NCBI GenBank assembly: GCA_002403205.1
Contig: DHHJ01000032.1
Coordinates: 1 to 64,000, forward strand
Reading direction: 5' to 3'
DNA: 64,000 nt
Source of the DNA: Anaerolineaceae bacterium UBA4775
Lineage (GTDB): Bacteria > Chloroflexota > Anaerolineae > Anaerolineales > Anaerolineaceae
Below, in pieces: positions 7,651-15,954 of the stretch (position 1 is its first letter; each line of letters opens with the position of its first letter). The notes beneath the pieces are model-generated. The model was given only the letters and a program-made list of their open reading frames with translations. It was not told where the DNA came from and ran no database searches. Made by a program: the position numbers and the translations under genes.

Positions 7651-8973
7651 CTAAGGAAACAGCGTTTGCATCACCTGTGGGGCATACTTTTCCACAAATG
7701 AGGAAGAAATCCCGTTCGTTCGGCAAATTTCGGCATACAACTCCGCGCTGGGACGGCGCAGGCGCGCCTGGGTCTCCCGGTCAAGACCCCACAAGCCAAA
7801 ATGCTGGGTCCAGCCCCGCTCCCATTCGAAATTGTCAACCAGGGTCCAGTGAAAATACCCCTCTATTGGGTAGTTATCATTGATCACCTGCCACAAAGCG
7901 TGCAAATGCTCCAGGATGTACTGCGGCCGCAGGTCATCCTCGCCATCATCCACGCCGTTCTCGGTGATAATCATCGGCACGCCGAAGCGGTACCCCCACT
8001 TAACCGCATCGATCAGCCCACCGGGGGCGTGGGCGATCATCCCGGTTTCGCTTAACAAGGCCCCCTCCGGGAAAAACCGGCGGGTGAAGAATGCGCCAGG
8101 CGCCAGGGGGTTGAAGCGCACATGGTCATTGGTGTAATAATTCAAACCCAAAAAATCCTGGGTCCCGGCGGCTTCTGGGAGGGCAGCTTTTTTGTACACA
8201 ACGTCAAACACACCATCATGCAGTGCCCGCGTAAACGATTCGTTGAACAGCTTGTGGTGCGCCTTTGCCGCCCAGCGATCAACGGGTAACCAGGTTGCCG
8301 GTTGAAAACCCCGGTAATGGATCGCTGTACCGACCCGCGCCTCCGGCTGAAGCTCATGGATCACGTGGTAGGCCCGCGCATGGGCCTGGACCATGTGCTG
8401 CAAAACCAGCAGGGCAGCCTTAACGTCCTGCTTACCCGGCGGGAACACGCCTTCGACGTAAGCATTGAACGCGAACACATTCGGTTCGTTGATCGGTACC
8501 CACAGCCGGCAATAAGGCATCAGCGCACTCACCGATTTGCGGACAAAGGCCGTGAACAGCTCGCAGACAGCTTCATTCTCCCAGCCGCCCATCTCTGCCA
8601 GCCACAGGGGTTCGCTGAAATGGTGCAGGGTTACCATGGGAGTCATCTTGCGCTCGCGCAAGCCGATCAGCATCTCCCGGTAATGATCCAGGGCTTCTTC
8701 ATCCCAGCGGTCCGGCGCGGGCTGGATTCGGCTCCACTCAATTGAAAGCCGGTGTGCGTTCTGAGATGCGGCCTGCGCCCGGTCAAAATCCTCCCGCCAG
8801 CGTCCGCCCCACCAATCGCAGGCCAAACCGGCTTTTCCGCCCTCAAGGATGCGTCCATCTTCCTGTTCCCAGGCAGACCAGGTGTTGTTGAAGTTGCGGC
8901 CTTCCACCTGCTGCGCAGCGGTGGCCGTGCCCCACAGAAAGCCCTTGGTAAAATAATAGGTCCCTATCGGCAT
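7651..8973 (-). CDS. GH1 beta-glucosidase/beta-galactosidase family enzyme
   Basis: 440 aa from ATG 8973 behind GAGGAGAGG, a full-length GH1 TIM barrel with no signal peptide, hence cytoplasmic. The N-terminal signature is FLWGTATAAQQVEG. The acid/base glutamate is E163 in INEPNVF, and the nucleophile is E338 in IITENGVDD. The C-terminus has the WTLVDNFEW aglycone-site motif. It would hydrolyse beta-linked disaccharides or aryl glycosides with retention of configuration; substrate preference cannot be read. It follows the virion operon on the same strand, separated by about 100 bases. The 175-base gap on its other side (7475-7650) shows nothing notable. Confidence 0.93.
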   Translation of the reverse strand: MPIGTYYFTKGFLWGTATAAQQVEGRNFNNTWSAWEQEDGRILEGGKAGLACDWWGGRWREDFDRAQAASQNAHRLSIEWSRIQPAPDRWDEEALDHYREMLIGLRERKMTPMVTLHHFSEPLWLAEMGGWENEAVCELFTAFVRKSVSALMPYCRLWVPINEPNVFAFNAYVEGVFPPGKQDVKAALLVLQHMVQAHARAYHVIHELQPEARVGTAIHYRGFQPATWLPVDRWAAKAHHKLFNESFTRALHDGVFDVVYKKAALPEAAGTQDFLGLNYYTNDHVRFNPLAPGAFFTRRFFPEGALLSETGMIAHAPGGLIDAVKWGYRFGVPMIITENGVDDGEDDLRPQYILEHLHALWQVINDNYPIEGYFHWTLVDNFEWERGWTQHFGLWGLDRETQARLRRPSAELYAEICRTNGISSSFVEKYAPQVMQTLFP

Positions 8974-9072
8974 CCTCTCCTCGCTTCTCTGATCACATCA
9001 CCCCAGTGCGGGTTCTCACGCAGGGGACTGCTGTAATCATATCCCAATTTTGGCCTTCAAGGGGCCCACAGG

Positions 9073-10596
9073 CTAAATCCTCGCTGTGCGCTTTGGCCGC
9101 ACAGGCCCAGGCGTGAATTCAGCACGGTCAACAAAATAGGCGGGGGCACGCTGGCCTTCAAAGTAGGACACAGAACGGTCAACCCCGGAGAGGACCGCCC
9201 ACTGGCCGACCGGCGGTCGGTAGGCCGGCAGGACCTGGGCGGAGCGGGTGAAGAATCTCCCGTGCCGGTCAAGGAACGCGGCCGGCTCGTCCCGGGAGGG
9301 CTGCTCGTAGAAACGCAGGCGGCGGTCCGGAGTCACATCTGCCAGGATGGGACGCAGATTGGAAGTCCCTAACTTCATGAGGTTGATGATCTCTTCGAAG
9401 GTTGAGAGACCGTTATCACGGTAGGGGGTGGTGATGACACCGGAAGAGATACCTGAGATATGGGTAAAGAACTGGTTGGAATGGTTGGCCATATCGAGAA
9501 TGACCTGGCCAGAATCTTTGGTGCAGACGGCGCGAAAATAGAAGACGGGACGGGAGTCTGTAACGGTCACCGCAGGGAGGAAACCCCAGGAAGTGGTATA
9601 CCTGCGGCCGAAGTGATTGACCTGTTTGTAATTCATGTTCTCATCGATGCGGGCAATGTAGTAATTGGAAGCATCGGATGAATAAGGCACCAGGCCGACC
9701 CAGTAGGCTGAACCCGGTGTGAGGGTGTAGGGCGAAGAGAAGGTGAATTTATACCAGGCATAATTATATTGGGATAAGGTGGACCCGTCTAAAGGCAGAG
9801 AATTGACCAAAACCGAACTGGGCTGCGCACCTGAATCACTCCATAACCTGGCACGGATGTTCGAGGCGGGGGAACCGAACTTGCGCAGCATGAACCAGGC
9901 GTAATTGATTTCCATGCTGGCGGTGGGCGTGAACATCTGCGCAAGATACGAGGTGGCGCCATCACCGAAAGCGACCTGGCCAGGCCCCGGGCCGTGGTTG
10001 GCATAGTAGCCAGCGGAATGCGCATAATATTTCCAATTGAGGGTGGAGAACCAGCCGGAGCAATGCACTTCGATATGCGGAGCTTCGTAGTTTTGGTTGA
10101 TGCCTAAGAACGCACGCGGGCGGGAGTGAAGATCGAGGAAGGTATCCCTGAGCTGGAGGGCGAAATCATCGGAGATATTGTCACGGGGGAGCATGACCTC
10201 ACGGGCGCCATACTCGCTGATGGAGAAAAGGTCCTCAGCGAAGGGAGTTGAGGCACGGTCCGCAAGGCGGTTGTCGGGCGAGAGAAACGAGTAGAACACA
10301 GCGACTTTGTTAAAGAGATCTTCGAGGGTGATGGTGTAGTTGGACTTCTCGAAGATGATATCGATACGGCTGACAAAACCCCACCAAACAGGGAGGGAAT
10401 GGGGATCTGAGACGGTGACGGGGCAGCGGAGCAGGGAAGTGAACTCCACCAGGCGGTCGACGGGAACATGGCCGGTGAGCAAGGCTTGATGGCAGCCGCC
10501 AATGGCGGACCAGGACAGATTACGGACAGCCAGGGAGAAGGGATGCTGGGGCCTGGAAGAGAAGTCACGGTTGAAGAAAGTGAGGTTGAAGTTCAT
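9073..10596 (-). CDS. Phage tail/receptor-binding protein
   Basis: 507 aa, last gene of the virion operon. ATG 10596 overlaps the upstream stop by ATGA (4 bases), suggesting coupled translation. Residues about 30-170 (SWSAIGGC...VSRIDIIFE) resemble baseplate hub or tail-tip proteins. Residues about 190-330 form a jelly-roll-like module with a 'TPGSAYWVGL' strand, similar to 'choice-of-anchor' carbohydrate- or surface-binding domains. This suggests a host-recognition part. Family assignment is tentative and rests on position and composition. It shows no signal peptide or membrane helix. Confidence 0.65.
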   Translation of the reverse strand: MNFNLTFFNRDFSSRPQHPFSLAVRNLSWSAIGGCHQALLTGHVPVDRLVEFTSLLRCPVTVSDPHSLPVWWGFVSRIDIIFEKSNYTITLEDLFNKVAVFYSFLSPDNRLADRASTPFAEDLFSISEYGAREVMLPRDNISDDFALQLRDTFLDLHSRPRAFLGINQNYEAPHIEVHCSGWFSTLNWKYYAHSAGYYANHGPGPGQVAFGDGATSYLAQMFTPTASMEINYAWFMLRKFGSPASNIRARLWSDSGAQPSSVLVNSLPLDGSTLSQYNYAWYKFTFSSPYTLTPGSAYWVGLVPYSSDASNYYIARIDENMNYKQVNHFGRRYTTSWGFLPAVTVTDSRPVFYFRAVCTKDSGQVILDMANHSNQFFTHISGISSGVITTPYRDNGLSTFEEIINLMKLGTSNLRPILADVTPDRRLRFYEQPSRDEPAAFLDRHGRFFTRSAQVLPAYRPPVGQWAVLSGVDRSVSYFEGQRAPAYFVDRAEFTPGPVRPKRTARI

Positions 10597-11933
10597 ATAA
10601 GCCTGACCCGGGGATAATAAAAGACCTTGATATCGTAGGCCCTGGAGATGGGCATGAGGTTGGTTTCGTCTGTGCCATAGACAAAGATACGGTTGTAGTG
10701 AGCAGGCATAAGCATGAGGGGACCACCCACCCGGGCATGACTGACTGATTCACCAGAACCGGCCGTGGTGCGAATGTTGAAGCGGTTGCGATGGGAATCA
10801 TCCACCAGGGTGTAGCCCACGGGCAGATTGTATAAGCCATAGAAAGAGGCAGCACTGCCCAGGGGAAAGATGGTGAGACAGTCGGTGGTTATGGAAGTGA
10901 GGGCACCCGATTCACGGTAACCATACAGGCTGATGCGGAATGAGGATGGGGCGACTTCGCCCAGGAGGAAGTTGGGCGGCAGGTTGATGGGGGGCAGCAT
11001 GAGGTAACCAAAACCAGGGGGAGAGCGGACCGGCTCGGAGACAAAGAGCACTTCATTGGGCCGCTCGACCTGGACCCGGAAGTAAAGATCGGTGTAGGCA
11101 TGGGTAGAAAACAAGTGAAAGATGGGGCGGAAAGACGAACCCTGGAAGTAGACCATATCGGCCGGGCTGACGGCATAGTAGGTGATGGGTTCCCAGGCTG
11201 CGGAGGTCCAAGAGAAGGTTTTATAGCTGCCTTCGATGGCAGCACCATCGGCCGTGGCGGAACCCCCATTAAGGGCGGAATAGTAGACAAAAAAGGGAAC
11301 ATCGCTGTATGAGGCAGGATGGGAGAAGAGGCCGACAAAAAGATCTTTGTTAAGGGCCGGTGCAGGGGTGCTGAAGGTGAGTTCAAAGCGCATGGGCGCA
11401 GGAAAAGCGGAAGCAATGTTACCAGGATCGATGACCACGGTTGAACCATGGTTGACCCCTGAATCGGTGTGGTTGAGCAAGGGATAGCCCCCGGTGACAT
11501 TGGTACCAGCCCGACCGGAGAGGGGCAATTCGGTTTTGGGACCGTCAAAATAGTTGGGACGGGTGTAATGGAGGATAACCAGCCTGGACCCGGCCTGCTG
11601 ATGAAGATAACCAGCAGGGTTTGACTCTATAAAGGCCTGGCTGATGGGGGTGAGGTAATAGGGGCCACCTGCAGCCTGCTGAAAGCGGAGGTATTGGGGA
11701 GAAGCGTAAGTAAAAGCATCGTAGAGCGCGGCCCGGGTGATGATTGTTTCGAGGGCAGAAAGAAAAGCGCTGATTTGAGCGGAGGTGCCTTTGAGTTGAA
11801 TTTCGAGGTGTTCTTTTACGAAGAGGCCGGAACCGGCCACAAAGAAAGCGGTTGACTTGAACACGGGCGGAGAAACAGCACCCTGGAGGACGGTATAACC
11901 TGCGTGAGGATCGCCGATAGCAATTTCGAACAT
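10593..11933 (-). CDS. Phage tail or distal structural protein, unrecognised
   Basis: 446 aa, beta-rich with many Ser, Thr, Pro, Gly and aromatic residues and no cysteine pairs or membrane helices, as expected for a tail or fibre protein. Its ATG at 11933 immediately follows the TAA of the connector gene, and its own end overlaps the next start by 4 bases, so the three genes are probably translated together. I do not recognise a specific domain. Placement between the connector and the tail-tip-like protein supports a structural role. In a tape-measure-less particle it could form a short tail tube or fibre. Confidence 0.6.
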   Translation of the reverse strand: MFEIAIGDPHAGYTVLQGAVSPPVFKSTAFFVAGSGLFVKEHLEIQLKGTSAQISAFLSALETIITRAALYDAFTYASPQYLRFQQAAGGPYYLTPISQAFIESNPAGYLHQQAGSRLVILHYTRPNYFDGPKTELPLSGRAGTNVTGGYPLLNHTDSGVNHGSTVVIDPGNIASAFPAPMRFELTFSTPAPALNKDLFVGLFSHPASYSDVPFFVYYSALNGGSATADGAAIEGSYKTFSWTSAAWEPITYYAVSPADMVYFQGSSFRPIFHLFSTHAYTDLYFRVQVERPNEVLFVSEPVRSPPGFGYLMLPPINLPPNFLLGEVAPSSFRISLYGYRESGALTSITTDCLTIFPLGSAASFYGLYNLPVGYTLVDDSHRNRFNIRTTAGSGESVSHARVGGPLMLMPAHYNRIFVYGTDETNLMPISRAYDIKVFYYPRVRLI

Positions 11934-12359
11934 TTAGAAACCCCCGGATTCTTCCCATTGCCAGCCCGAATGGGGCGAATCGGCGGAATTTTGCTTAAGG
12001 CGGAGATCTGCCTGGGTGAGCAAGGCACGAAATTCGGCCATGGTTTCTTGGGCGTTGATGGCAAAAGAGGGGGCGAGGGTGGGTTCGGGCGTGGCTTCTT
12101 CATAGCGGCCGACAGCCCTGAAGATGAGGGCATAGGCCACGGCACCCCGAATGAGGACATAGAGGTCTTGATCGGCAAAAGTGGTTTCTGTGGCAGCATC
12201 AAGCCCGTTGAGAGTGAGAATTTCGCCATAGATACGAGAGAGATCGAGCAAGGCGGCCCGGATGGCCTCATCGAGAATGGTTGTGGACCAAATCAGATTA
12301 GCAGAATCGAGCAGATTGATCTCGACCTGATCACGAACAGAAGAAAGTGTGTGAGCCAT
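11934..12359 (-). CDS. Putative head-tail connector protein
   Basis: 141 aa from ATG 12359 behind AGAGGTG. Mostly helical, with an N-terminal LSSVRDQVEINLLDSANLIW and a DEAIRAALLDLSRIYGE helix pair, like the DNA-packaging adaptor (gp6/gp15-type) proteins that dock on the portal. Position after the capsid genes and before the tail genes agrees. The C-terminal tail is short and polar. The assignment is inferred from architecture and order only. Confidence 0.55.
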   Translation of the reverse strand: MAHTLSSVRDQVEINLLDSANLIWSTTILDEAIRAALLDLSRIYGEILTLNGLDAATETTFADQDLYVLIRGAVAYALIFRAVGRYEEATPEPTLAPSFAINAQETMAEFRALLTQADLRLKQNSADSPHSGWQWEESGGF

Positions 12360-12381
12360 TTAAACACCTCTGAGAGATAAG

Positions 12382-12503
12382 AGCCCCCCCCCTGCCCCCC
12401 CTAAAGGGGGGGTGACCGCAGGGGGGCTTGATTGCTCCCCCCGCTAACGCTTCGGGAGTAAACCGCTTCTCCCACTTCGCTGCGCTCCGGGGATAATAAA
12501 GCC
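12382..12503 (-). repeat. Repeat copy A (CCCCCCTAAAGGGGGG hairpin family)
   Basis: About 120 bases between two virion genes: a C-run/TAAA/G-run hairpin, then the shared blocks GCTAACGCTTCGGGAGTA and CCACTTCGCTGCGCTCCGGG. Nearly the same sequence recurs at 13789-13912, and partial copies lie at 12760-12806 and 13020-13106. Confidence 0.85.
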
Positions 12504-12524
12504 TACCATTTATGACCTTTGGGC

Positions 12525-12749
12525 TCATTTTTTTGCGGCCCTGGGCTTCCTGGCGGGTTTGGGGGGCGTTTTGGGCGAGGGCTGAAGTTGTTTTTGAGCC
12601 CATGCGACCTGGTCCGGAGAGAACAGGAACTTTTTACCATTTTCTGCGATGACAGAAAGCGCACCAGAATCACGCAGGGCGTAACTTAAGCAAGTGCCAC
12701 CTGTGAGAAAATCGGCGAGCAGTTGAAGATCGGAAGGTTTGAGGGACAT
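12525..12749 (-). CDS. Small basic-tailed virion-operon protein
   Basis: 74 aa from ATG 12749, just downstream of repeat copy B, whose AGGTTATCC region precedes the start. The N-terminal two thirds look like a compact helical domain (KPSDLQLLADFLTGG). The C-terminus is Pro/Lys-rich (KTPPKPARKPRAAKK), as in nucleic-acid-binding tails. I do not recognise it. Its location between holin and connector suggests a phage accessory or head-completion protein. Confidence 0.6.
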   Translation of the reverse strand: MSLKPSDLQLLADFLTGGTCLSYALRDSGALSVIAENGKKFLFSPDQVAWAQKQLQPSPKTPPKPARKPRAAKK

Positions 12750-12759
12750 GTGGATAACC

Positions 12760-12806
12760 TTTCACCCCCCCCCGGCCCCCCCTAAAGGGAGGGGAGGGGG
12801 GGGCAT
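12760..12806 (-). repeat. Repeat copy B (partial)
   Basis: Only the C-run/TAAAGG/G-run hairpin part of the family is present, between the holin gene and the 74-aa gene. Confidence 0.75.
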
Positions 12807-12812
12807 GTTTGA

Positions 12813-13010
12813 TTATAGGGTGCTGTGACCGCTCAGGCCATCTTCAAGGGCTGTGCCGAGGATGTAGGAGACGATGACGAGGACCAGGGCAAGGATTTGA
12901 TCCTCAGCAACGGGAAAATCAGGCACATAGTGGGTGAGAATGACCATGGCCAGGCCGACCAGGGCGGCCCAGAACTTACGAGAAGAAAGAAGCAGGGTGA
13001 ATTTGTTCAT
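12813..13010 (-). CDS. Phage holin-like small membrane protein
   Basis: 65 aa from ATG 13010. It has two membrane helices (about 12-28 and 39-55, LALVLVIVSYILGTALEDG) with a short turn between them and a charged N-terminus, the form of small class II holins. A holin would form the membrane lesions that release the cluster's GH25 lysozyme. Function is inferred from size, topology and operon context. Confidence 0.75.
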   Translation of the reverse strand: MNKFTLLLSSRKFWAALVGLAMVILTHYVPDFPVAEDQILALVLVIVSYILGTALEDGLSGHSTL

Positions 13011-13019
13011 GATAAACCT

Positions 13020-13106
13020 TTCCCCCCCCCGGCCCCCCCCTAAAGGGGGGGGAGGGGGGGCTTGATTGATCCCTCCGCTAACGCTTCGGGAGTAAACCGC
13101 TTCAGC
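13020..13106 (-). repeat. Repeat copy C (partial)
   Basis: The C-run/G-run hairpin followed by CGCTAACGCTTCGGGAGTAA, as in copies A and D, but it stops before the CTTCGCTGCGCTCC block. It fills the gap between the holin gene and the 168-aa structural gene. Confidence 0.8.
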
Positions 13107-13613
13107 CTAAATCCTCAGGGTGTAGTTGACCTGGGCACCAAAATTGGTGTAGACCGTGCTAGCAGCCCCAGTAATGACAAAAGAGAGCCATAAGGCGCTG
13201 TTTTTGGCGATGAAGGCAGGGGTTGAGAGCGTGGCGGTGAGTTTGTGGTCACCAGCGGCGTAGCGGTCGGCTTCGGCTGCATGATCGGCATCGAGGGTAT
13301 GAGTGACGGCTGCCCCGGCGGAAGCCACGCCATGGGCGCCCAGGGTGACTTTTTGAAGGGCCACGGCGAAGGCGGTGGCTGCAGCGGTTTCGATTTTGTA
13401 GAAAACATCAACGCTGATCAATTTAGCACCTTGCTTGCCGATGCTGGACCCGGGCTGAATGACGGGGATGAGGACGGTGAAGTCGGCCCCGGCTGCGGTG
13501 CGGACATCGGAGACGAGGTTTGAAGCAATGGTGGGGGTCCAGGTGCCTGCGGTTTTGCCGAAGGCGAAGGGGGAGACAAACTCCGAGATATCGGTTAAAT
13601 GTGTGTAACCCAT
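13107..13613 (-). CDS. Phage structural protein (head decoration or fibre-like)
   Basis: 168 aa from ATG 13613, with GGAT-type ribosome site nearby. Rich in Ala, Thr and Val with predicted beta-strands (LISVDVFYKIETAAATAFAV), no cysteine and no membrane segment. It directly follows the capsid gene, the usual place for a decoration or minor head protein. I do not recognise a named family. The upstream side is packed with tandem repeats (13629-13668 and 13709-13757) and repeat copy D. Confidence 0.55.
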   Translation of the reverse strand: MGYTHLTDISEFVSPFAFGKTAGTWTPTIASNLVSDVRTAAGADFTVLIPVIQPGSSIGKQGAKLISVDVFYKIETAAATAFAVALQKVTLGAHGVASAGAAVTHTLDADHAAEADRYAAGDHKLTATLSTPAFIAKNSALWLSFVITGAASTVYTNFGAQVNYTLRI

Positions 13614-13628
13614 GGGTTAACATCCTTT

Positions 13629-13668
13629 CGGTGAATGGTGAATGGTGAATGGTGAATGGTGAATGGTT
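13629..13668. repeat. Tandem GGTGAATG octamer array
   Basis: About five head-to-tail copies of GGTGAATG in the gap before the 168-aa gene. The same unit occurs singly or in pairs in other gaps, for example near 50340 and 55210. Confidence 0.85.
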
Positions 13669-13708
13669 CCCCAGGGTGGGAGAATCACCCTGGGGAAGAG
13701 GGAGGGAA

Positions 13709-13757
13709 TCCGTCTCGGCACTGGCGAGCCTGCGGGAGCCTGCGGGAGCCTGCGGGA
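13709..13757. repeat. Dispersed 30-mer plus GCCTGCGGGA tandem
   Basis: Bases 13709-13738 match 17629-17658 with one difference. They are followed by repeated GCCTGCGGGA units. The second copy lies inside the 3' end of the lysozyme gene. Confidence 0.85.
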
Positions 13758-13788
13758 AAAGACGGGGGACCGGAGACAGAAGACGGGC

Positions 13789-13912
13789 CCACCCCCCCCA
13801 GGCCCCCCCTAAAGGGGGGGGTGACCGCAGGGGGGCTTGATTGCTCCCCCCGCTAACGCTTCGGGAGTAGATGGCTTGCCCCACTTCGCTGCGCTCCGGG
13901 GATAATAAATGC
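13789..13912 (-). repeat. Repeat copy D (full length)
   Basis: Near-identical to copy A over about 120 bases, including the C-run/TAAA/G-run hairpin, the CGCTAACGCTTCGGGAGTA block and the CACTTCGCTGCGCTCCGGGG block. It lies just after the stop codon of the capsid fusion gene. Confidence 0.85.
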
Positions 13913-13921
13913 CGCTTCAGC

Positions 13922-15847
13922 CTAACCAGCGACATTGGACTTATGGAGCGGGCGGAAGTCGTTAACCCACACGGCCAGGAAGTGGCGGACTTTGAGGCGG
14001 TGCTCGTCGTTCATGAACACGGCGGGCGACAGTTCGTTACCGGCGACAAAGATCTCGGGCATGATGCCGAAGCGCTCGCCTACGAAGATGGCCGGGGCGA
14101 CCGCCGGATCACAGACTGCGGCCCAGTCGGTGGCATCGGTCCACTCGGGAACGGTGATGGGGACTGCAGAACCTTTGAGCACATTGTCGTAGACATAGTC
14201 GGCCTCACGGACGAACTCGCCTTTGAGCATTTGCCAGGCGGTATTCTGGAGGGCACGGGGGACCAGGCAGAACTTGGGGTTGATGGCCATTTTGGGGCCC
14301 GTGCCGTACAGCCCAACGGCATTTTTGATAAGCATGGGCTGGTTGTAAACCGCTGCGGCTGCTGCTTCCCAAGCGCTGATGCTGAGGGCGGTGGTGAGCA
14401 GGTTGGCATGGCCACCTGCCGCGGTAACTGCGGTGTTGTTGAACAAGGCGCCCGTATCGGCCATGGTGGGGCCGATGCCAGCATTGGCGGTGAAGACCGC
14501 AGCGACCAGTTTTGAGATCTTGCGCAGACCTGCGGAGCCCAGTTCACGGGCGTAGGCTTTGAGTTTACGGGTTTGATCCCGGTCGATGAGTTCGAGGGTG
14601 AGGGGAATATAGCCACCATACTTGACGAAAGAAGCCGTTTCGGGGCTATCGCCTACGGAGAGTTCGGTATATTCCGCACCTTCGGAGACCACGGGGAGAT
14701 CGCCAACCGTGCCAATGAGGGTACCGGTGATGTCATTGAGACTGGAGAAGTGCTCGACTTCGGTGATGTTCTGCCACCAGTCGTACCCGGCACGGCCGAG
14801 CAGGGACCACTGGTCCGCAACGATTTTATTGAGGGCGTTCTTGACCAGGCCGGTAAAATCGGCGGTGGTGGCCAGGTGGACCCGGTCCGGGTGGTAACCT
14901 CCGTGCATTTCCCGATCGCCGGTGAGCATGAGGTAGAGTTCACGGATACCGGAGAGGGGCGGCACGGAAACGCCCTGGAGTTTTTCGGAGCGCTGGATGC
15001 CGAAGAGATCGTCCACGGCTGCCTGGAGTTTATCGGCTTCGTTGAAGACCTGGGAGATACGGCCCGGACCGGAGACGGTTTGGGAAGCGGTGAGTTCGGA
15101 GAGAAGATCACGCTGGTCTTTGATGGCGGCTTCGAGGGCTGCGACTTCGAAGACCTGGCCGGAGAACTGCTTACGGAGGTGATCCTGGGAGGGCTTGGGA
15201 AGTTTGGCGGCTGCGAGGCTGGTTTCGAGCAAGTTTTCGCAGATTTTGAGCATGACCTGGTGAGCCTGTTGATCTTGACCGGCAGGCTGAGCAGGGGTGG
15301 GATTGGGTTGTTCTTGGGGGTTTACATCTGGTTTTGGCATATTTATGAACCTTTCGTAGGAAGCGGATAAAGCAGTTTTGAAGGCACCACCCCGGGCGGG
15401 ATTGTAGACAAGATCGAGAGAAAGCACTTTGGTGATTTCGGTGACCTGTTTACCGTTTGCTTTAAAGAGAATGTCGGCCGAAAAACCGACTTTGGCAGGC
15501 TGATCGGATTTGAGGACTTCACGCCCGAGGCTGGTGAGAAGATCGCCACCCGGGCCGAAGGCTGTGAGGGTGGCGCGGATGCCCTGGACATCCGGGTCCC
15601 ATGAGGGACTGACGACTTGACCGGCGAGATCACGCACGGAGCGGGAAAACCAGGCATGATCGATGAAGCAAGAGAGACCCTCCCAGAGGGAGAGAGAAGC
15701 CTGGAGGACTTCCGGCGAGAAATCCCAGCCGTTACCGTTGCCTGCGGTGATGCAGAGGATCTCGAAGGCACCTGCGGAATCGGGCTGGCCGGTGGCCGCT
15801 AAGCGGACCTGGTGTTCTGTGAAATAAACTGGTTGGGGTTCTGGCAT
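13922..15847 (-). CDS. Prohead protease - scaffold - major capsid fusion protein
   Basis: 641 aa from ATG 15847 behind GGAG. Residues about 1-165 look like a prohead serine protease, with a His in CFIDHAWF, a Ser in VGFSADI and a DLVYNPARGGAF end. Residues about 170-280 are Gln/Pro-rich then coiled-coil, like a scaffold (delta) domain. Residues about 290-641 resemble a Mu gpT/HK97-type capsid protein (EYTELSVGD, TLELIDRDQ, KMAINPKFCLVP). Normally protease and capsid are separate genes. An internal ATG at codon 170 (15340) has AAAGG upstream and could yield a separate scaffold-capsid product. Self-cleavage would then release the mature shell protein. The family call is by eye. Confidence 0.75.
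   Translation of the reverse strand: MPEPQPVYFTEHQVRLAATGQPDSAGAFEILCITAGNGNGWDFSPEVLQASLSLWEGLSCFIDHAWFSRSVRDLAGQVVSPSWDPDVQGIRATLTAFGPGGDLLTSLGREVLKSDQPAKVGFSADILFKANGKQVTEITKVLSLDLVYNPARGGAFKTALSASYERFINMPKPDVNPQEQPNPTPAQPAGQDQQAHQVMLKICENLLETSLAAAKLPKPSQDHLRKQFSGQVFEVAALEAAIKDQRDLLSELTASQTVSGPGRISQVFNEADKLQAAVDDLFGIQRSEKLQGVSVPPLSGIRELYLMLTGDREMHGGYHPDRVHLATTADFTGLVKNALNKIVADQWSLLGRAGYDWWQNITEVEHFSSLNDITGTLIGTVGDLPVVSEGAEYTELSVGDSPETASFVKYGGYIPLTLELIDRDQTRKLKAYARELGSAGLRKISKLVAAVFTANAGIGPTMADTGALFNNTAVTAAGGHANLLTTALSISAWEAAAAAVYNQPMLIKNAVGLYGTGPKMAINPKFCLVPRALQNTAWQMLKGEFVREADYVYDNVLKGSAVPITVPEWTDATDWAAVCDPAVAPAIFVGERFGIMPEIFVAGNELSPAVFMNDEHRLKVRHFLAVWVNDFRPLHKSNVAG
15338..15356 (-). promoter_or_regulatory. 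Possible internal ribosome site and ATG for the capsid part
   Basis: On the minus strand GAAAGG precedes ATG 15340 (MPKPDVNPQEQ) by about nine bases, in frame within the fusion gene and exactly at the junction between protease and scaffold regions. Confidence 0.45.
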
Positions 15848-15869
15848 AAACACTCCTTTGGGGAATAGG

Positions 15870-15945
15870 AAGAAGGCATTAGGGATTGGGGATTGGGGAT
15901 TGGGGATTAGGCATTAGGTATTAGGGATTAGGGATTAGGGATTGG
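15870..15945. repeat. Heptamer-like array of GGGATTA/GGGATTG
   Basis: About ten units of GGGATTG, GGGATTA or GGCATTA lie between the portal and capsid fusion genes. Related units occur near 20890 and 26110 and, in reverse, near 36180 and 50610. Confidence 0.85.
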
Positions 15946-15954
15946 GTGTTCCAT

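Noticed and set aside
12331..12603. 90-aa reading frame through repeat copy A
   Set aside because: It translates the dispersed repeat and overlaps two better genes; no conserved protein is implied.
13423..13935. 170-aa frame over repeat copy D and the 168-aa gene
   Set aside because: Translation of repeats in another frame; the 168-aa frame has a proper start and phage-like composition.
14573..15370. 265-aa plus-strand frame inside the capsid fusion gene
   Set aside because: Antisense shadow caused by GC-rich codon use; no ribosome site or motif.
15870..15945. Possible CRISPR array
   Set aside because: Units are 7 bases, directly tandem, without spacers or cas genes.
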